A stretch of DNA of 64,000 bases from Paenibacillus sacheonensis (lineage in GTDB: Bacteria; Bacillota; Bacilli; Paenibacillales; Paenibacillaceae): contig NZ_JAAAMU010000011.1 of NCBI RefSeq assembly GCF_009909195.1, positions 64,501 through 128,500 of the forward strand, written 5' to 3'. Below the pieces are notes generated by a model. The model was not told the origin of the DNA. It ran no database searches and saw only the letters and a program-made list of their open reading frames with translations. The first letter of the stretch is position 1; each line of letters starts with the position of its first letter. Both the position numbers and the translations under genes were made by a program. Below are positions 60,567 through 64,000 of the stretch, one piece after another.

Positions 60567-61949
60567 ATGTCGCGCATCGTCGATATTCCGTCTTCCCGCA
60601 TGTCCAATTTCTTTCGGTTCCAACGCGATCCGCTTGGCTTTCTTGTCGATGCGCGGCCGCTTGGAGACGTCGTGTCGCTCCGCACGAGCTCCTTTCGCCC
60701 GACGTTCATCATCAATTCCCCCGACTTCGTGCAGGAGCTCCTCGTTCATCAAGAGGACAAGCTTCGCAAAGGAAGAAGCGCCGGCGTCCTGCGCCGCACG
60801 ATCGGCGACGGGCTGCTGACCGCGGATCGCTCGGCGCATCGGCAGCAGAAACGATATTTGACGCCGGTGTTTTATAAAGAACGCATCCATGCTTACGCGG
60901 AGATCGTAGCGCAGGAAACAAAGCGCCTCTGCGACTCGCTGCAGGACGGCGTTCCGATTGCCATGCATGACGCGATGATGCAGCTCACGCTCGGCATTAT
61001 CGCGAGAACCATGTTCAAGACGGAGCTGGAGCAGGACAAGGCGGCGCTCGCCGAAGCGGTGGACGTTACGATCCGCCATACGGCCAGCACGATTTTCTCG
61101 CCGATCATCCTTCCCTTCGGCTGGCCGACGCCGGGCAACAGCGCGCATCGCCGCGCTATTCGCACGTTGGATGCGATGGTCTACGGTGCCATCGCGACAG
61201 CCCGCCGAGCGCCGGATCTCTATGCGGACAGCCTGCTCGGCCTGCTGCTCGATACGCGGGATGAAGAAGGCCTGCCGCTACCCGATACCGAAATCCGCGA
61301 CCAGATGATGACGATGCTTCTCGCCGGCCACGAAACGACGGCCAATGCGCTCGTATGGGCGTGGTACAGTCTCGAACGCTCGCCGGGCGCGGCCGTCAAG
61401 CTGCACCGGGAGCTGGACGAGGTTCGGCTCCGGGAGCAGGCGGCGGGCGAACCGGCCTCGGCAGCCGGCCGCTATCGGGATCAACCGTATACAAGGCAGG
61501 TGATTCAGGAGACGCTGCGGCTGTATCCCCCGGCTTGGGCGATACTGCGCGAGGCGGAACAGGGCTTGGATATGCTGGGCGCTCCGTTTCCCGCCAAGAG
61601 CAGCTTCTTGATCAGTCCCTATGCGATTCATCGCAACGACGGCGTATTCGGGGACGCGGAAGCGTTCAGGCCCGACCGGTTTCAGAACGGAGCAGCCGGC
61701 TGGCCCCGATTTGCCTATTTCCCGTTCGGGGGCGGCTCGCGGGGGTGCATCGGTTCGCAATTCGCGATGATGGAGGCGGCGCTGATTCTTGGCACGCTCG
61801 CGGAACGGTTCACCTTCACCTCCGTGCCGGGCCAAGGCGAAGCCGTGCCTGAACCGCTCGTTTCGCTTCGGATCAAGGGCGGCCGCATGATGATACCTCA
61901 TCGCAGGACTGCGCAGGTCGCCAACCCGGCAGCTGCGGGGCGCGCATAA
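60567..61949 (+). CDS. Cytochrome P450
   Basis: A 460-residue bacterial P450 with all core motifs: AGHETT at 253-258 (I helix oxygen activation), ETLR at 315-318 (ExxR), FRPDRF at 367-372 and haem loop FPFGGGSRGCIG with Cys394. AAGGAGG precedes the ATG. The body resembles the CYP102-like/CYP4-type soluble class rather than small CYP107 forms. Likely substrate is hydrophobic; unknown. The nearby ferredoxin probably supplies electrons. Confidence 0.93.
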   Translation: MSRIVDIPSSRMSNFFRFQRDPLGFLVDARPLGDVVSLRTSSFRPTFIINSPDFVQELLVHQEDKLRKGRSAGVLRRTIGDGLLTADRSAHRQQKRYLTPVFYKERIHAYAEIVAQETKRLCDSLQDGVPIAMHDAMMQLTLGIIARTMFKTELEQDKAALAEAVDVTIRHTASTIFSPIILPFGWPTPGNSAHRRAIRTLDAMVYGAIATARRAPDLYADSLLGLLLDTRDEEGLPLPDTEIRDQMMTMLLAGHETTANALVWAWYSLERSPGAAVKLHRELDEVRLREQAAGEPASAAGRYRDQPYTRQVIQETLRLYPPAWAILREAEQGLDMLGAPFPAKSSFLISPYAIHRNDGVFGDAEAFRPDRFQNGAAGWPRFAYFPFGGGSRGCIGSQFAMMEAALILGTLAERFTFTSVPGQGEAVPEPLVSLRIKGGRMMIPHRRTAQVANPAAAGRA

Positions 61950-61950
61950 T

Positions 61951-61995
61951 GAAGAAGGCCAGGACACCGTAACGGAACGGTTCCTGGCCTTCTTC
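61951..61995 (+). terminator. Strong hairpin after the P450 gene
   Basis: Perfect 14-base arms GAAGAAGGCCAGGA and TCCTGGCCTTCTTC with an inner CCGT/ACGG stem, two bases after the P450 stop and before a convergent gene. Confidence 0.8.
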
Positions 61996-62034
61996 TCGAC
62001 GATAAGCGTATAAGTGATAAGTGCAGGTTCCTCG

Positions 62035-62742
62035 CTACTCACGGACGATGCTGCTCATCCGGTCTTCCAGATCTGCCCTCGCCTTGGCGCCGGCCAGTTC
62101 CTCGAACACCGACATGCCCGCCGATAGATTCGGTTTGCGGTTCACATTATGGGCATCGGTCGCGATCGCGTGCACGAATCCGGCTTCGATCAGCCACTTG
62201 CCGAACTGCTGCGCGTCAGGTCCGAAGCTGCCGATCAGGCTGTCCGCCGATACCTGCGTCCACACGCCGAGCTCGATCAGCCGCAGCAGCAGCTCCGGCG
62301 TATCCCGAAAGAAATAATGCCGTTCCGGATGCGCCAGCACCGGCCGGATTCCGGCGTCCAGCAGCCGCTCCGCGATCTCCGGCGTGTCCGCGTCATATTC
62401 CTTCCAGCGCTGCTCCAGGAGCAGGTGGGCGGCACGCCTTCCCAAGTACGAAAACGTGCGGTTCCTCGCATGCTCGCCCAAGAATGCCTTGTTCTCCAGC
62501 CGAACCTCATTGCCGGGATGCAGCCGAACGTCAATGCGCTGCCGCTCCAGCTCCGTCTGCAGCTCATCCAGCTTGCGATGTACGATGTCGGCCGTCGTCA
62601 GAAACGACTCGTTAAAGTGAGGCGTCGCGATAATATCCCGAATGCCGTCCCCGTAAGCGATCCGCGCCATGGCAACCGATTCTTCCAAATCCTTCGCGCC
62701 GTCGTCCACGCCGTGCAAGATGTGGCAGTGAATATCGATCAT
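62035..62742 (-). CDS. CpsB/YwqE-type tyrosine-protein phosphatase
   Basis: A 235-residue PHP-fold manganese phosphatase: MIDIHCHILHGVDDGAKDLE, TPHFNESF, HPGNEVRLE, LAHPERHYFF and AIATDAHNVN provide the metal-binding His/Asp/Glu set. The family dephosphorylates BY-kinases in capsule or exopolysaccharide control. No kinase or chain-length genes lie next to it. The ATG at 62742 starts the conserved part; upstream frame is rejected. Confidence 0.92.
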   Translation of the reverse strand: MIDIHCHILHGVDDGAKDLEESVAMARIAYGDGIRDIIATPHFNESFLTTADIVHRKLDELQTELERQRIDVRLHPGNEVRLENKAFLGEHARNRTFSYLGRRAAHLLLEQRWKEYDADTPEIAERLLDAGIRPVLAHPERHYFFRDTPELLLRLIELGVWTQVSADSLIGSFGPDAQQFGKWLIEAGFVHAIATDAHNVNRKPNLSAGMSVFEELAGAKARADLEDRMSSIVRE

Positions 62743-62835
62743 GGCAGTACCCCCACACTCCGTTTTTTTCCATATTAGCAGAGCAAGCTGCAGCCGGCAA
62801 CGCATAATCCAGCCCTGCAGCCTGAACCGAAACGG

Positions 62836-63819
62836 CTAACGCTCCGGCACTTGTTCGAAATGGGTGACCCGGTTCCGCCCGCCGCTCTTGGAGGCATACA
62901 AGGCCAAATCCGCTTGATCGACGAGCGTAACCTCCGTGGCCTCCGGCGATACGGTCGCGGCGCCGATGCTGACGGTGATCCGGTACCCGTCCATTTCCGT
63001 CGACGAGGCTGCCTCGCAGTAGCGTTCCGCGGCCAGCAGCGCCTTCGCCCGATCGGTCTCCGGAAGAAGCACGACGAACTCCTCGCCGCCGTACCGGGCG
63101 ACGATATCGGATGCGCGCGACAAGGAGCGGAGCAGCTCGGCCAGCTTGATGAGGATCAAATCGCCCACGGGATGGCCGTACGTATCGTTGATTCGCTTGA
63201 AATGATCGATGTCGAAGAGCAGCAGCGAGAACGGCTCGCCCGATTCGCGGTAGGCGGCGAGGCTTGCCAGCAGTCCGTCCTGGAAGAAGCGGCGGTTCCG
63301 GAGCCCCGTCAGCGGGTCGGTCGACGCCAGCATTTCGAGCCGGTCGTTGACGCGCATCAGCTCCTGCTGCTTGCTCTCGTATTCCCCATGCAATCGCTCC
63401 AGCTGCTCGTTCGCTTCTTTCGTCGCCTGATACAGCTCTTCGAGCTTGGTCTTCGTCTGGAGCATGTCCTTCTCGTATTCGATCCGTTTGCGCATCTCGA
63501 GCACGACGCAATCGATCACCGTCTCCCCGCCGCGTTCCTGGCGAACGCCGTTGAGCAGCACGGGCACGTCCTCCCGCGCGCTTGTCCGAAGCGAGAAATA
63601 CATCTCGTTCACGTGCCCGTACAGCTGGATGTACGGATAGAAATACGTATGGAAGAACAGCTTGTTCGTCACGGACATCGCGGATTCGATATGCTGGCCG
63701 AGCAGCCCGTCCCGTTCATAGCGCAGCATGTCCAGGAAGGTTTGATTGACCGAGCGGACGATGCCCGTGTCCGAGATCGAGACGTAGCCGCAAGGCGCTT
63801 GGTCTAATTGAATATCCAT
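62836..63819 (-). CDS. PAS-GGDEF diguanylate cyclase (RsbP-type PAS)
   Basis: A 327-residue soluble protein. Residues 1-115 are a PAS domain closely resembling that of Bacillus RsbP (opening QLDQAPCGYVSISDTGIVRS, later DCVVLEMRKRIEYEKDML), residues 120-160 a coiled coil, and 165-325 a GGDEF domain with DPLTGLRNRRFF, DIDHFKRINDTYGHPVGD and active loop YGGEEFVVL. It follows an RsbQ-like hydrolase gene by 24 bases in the same direction, so a hydrolase-sensed signal is likely coupled to cyclic di-GMP synthesis. Confidence 0.9.
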   Translation of the reverse strand: MDIQLDQAPCGYVSISDTGIVRSVNQTFLDMLRYERDGLLGQHIESAMSVTNKLFFHTYFYPYIQLYGHVNEMYFSLRTSAREDVPVLLNGVRQERGGETVIDCVVLEMRKRIEYEKDMLQTKTKLEELYQATKEANEQLERLHGEYESKQQELMRVNDRLEMLASTDPLTGLRNRRFFQDGLLASLAAYRESGEPFSLLLFDIDHFKRINDTYGHPVGDLILIKLAELLRSLSRASDIVARYGGEEFVVLLPETDRAKALLAAERYCEAASSTEMDGYRITVSIGAATVSPEATEVTLVDQADLALYASKSGGRNRVTHFEQVPER

Positions 63820-63843
63820 GTCGGGAATGTCTCTCCTCCAATG

Positions 63844-64000
63844 CTACGCGCGGGCCAGATAGCTTTTGATCAAACGGGTCGTTTCTTCCGGATGGCTGAG
63901 ATGCGGGTAATGCCCCCTTGCCGTCATCCGTTCCAGCCAGCTGTTCTGCAAGCGGGCATGCAGGTAATCCCCTACCTCGAAGGGAGATATGCTGTCGTCC
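63844..64000 (-). CDS. RsbQ-like alpha/beta hydrolase, C-terminal part (cut by window edge)
   Basis: The last 51 residues are visible: DDSISPFEVGDYLHARLQNS then RMTARGHYPHLSHPEETTRL. This matches the C-terminus of RsbQ-type hydrolases (D-I-AP...VGxYxH, GHxPHxSxPEET), including the catalytic Asp region and the His in GHYPH. In Bacillus subtilis RsbQ works with the PAS-phosphatase RsbP; here the neighbour is a PAS-GGDEF protein. The rest of the gene is outside the window. Confidence 0.85.
   Translation of the reverse strand, partial: DDSISPFEVGDYLHARLQNSWLERMTARGHYPHLSHPEETTRLIKSYLARA

Overview
The window looks like chromosomal DNA from a moderately GC-rich, low-redundancy spore-former of the Paenibacillaceae (Paenibacillus/Cohnella type). 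Support is indirect but consistent: strong AGGAGG-type ribosome sites, GTG/TTG starts, a lipobox solute-binding protein, several YesM/YesN two-component pairs, DUF3243, DUF2812/PadR, LysM, CpsB/YwqE and RsbQ-like proteins, and a cre-like site. I see no rRNA, tRNA, CRISPR array, insertion sequence or prophage.

Layout. 1-4.6 kb: a leftward sugar-catabolic cluster (2-hydroxyacid dehydrogenase, L-rhamnose mutarotase, Gfo/Idh/MocA oxidoreductase, AldA-type aldehyde dehydrogenase, HpaI-type aldolase) divergent from an AraC regulator. 6-7.7 kb: a PhyH-type dioxygenase and an unknown protein. 7.8-9.4 kb: two ankyrin genes, one fused to a ribbon-helix-helix head, and a phosphatase fossil. 9.7-15 kb: small stress and house genes (UspA, LtrA, DinB, AHSA1, AraC, DUF2306, DUF2277). 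15.2-19.1 kb: MarR/MFS, WrbA-like flavodoxin, DUF2812/PadR. 19.2-25.7 kb: aroC, two LysR genes, a secreted duplicated-domain protein, a DapA-family enzyme, a chemoreceptor. 25.8-26.3 kb: a symmetric repeat array and a low-complexity tract. 26.4-28.6 kb: glycosyltransferase plus flippase-like membrane protein.

28.8-42.2 kb is the most coherent block. A nine-gene leftward operon (ABC importer, secreted GH28-like beta-helix enzyme, RraA aldolase, zinc dehydrogenase, PIG-L deacetylase, enolase-superfamily dehydratase, amidohydrolase/lactonase) faces a YesM/YesN pair. The gene set can be read as import plus oxidation, lactone opening, dehydration and aldol cleavage of a deacetylated sugar, that is, a non-phosphorylating oxidative route.

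42.3-54.4 kb: MFS/TetR, a diguanylate cyclase, an unknown beta-rich protein, LysM protein, DUF3243, VOC, epimerase, aldo-keto reductase, a beta-gamma-crystallin-like protein, a histidine phosphatase and a sugar-porter MFS. 54.7-58.5 kb: a membrane-anchored sugar-binding protein, histidine kinase and AraC-type response regulator, which together look like a three-component sensor for the adjacent sugar porter. 58.7-59.3 kb: two decayed genes. 60-62 kb: a ferredoxin/cytochrome P450 pair with tandem repeats between them. 62-64 kb: CpsB/YwqE phosphatase, then a PAS-GGDEF protein next to the 3' end of an RsbQ-like hydrolase, a likely bipartite sensor with a cyclic-di-GMP output.

Limits: all family calls are from reading the protein sequences; no database search was possible.
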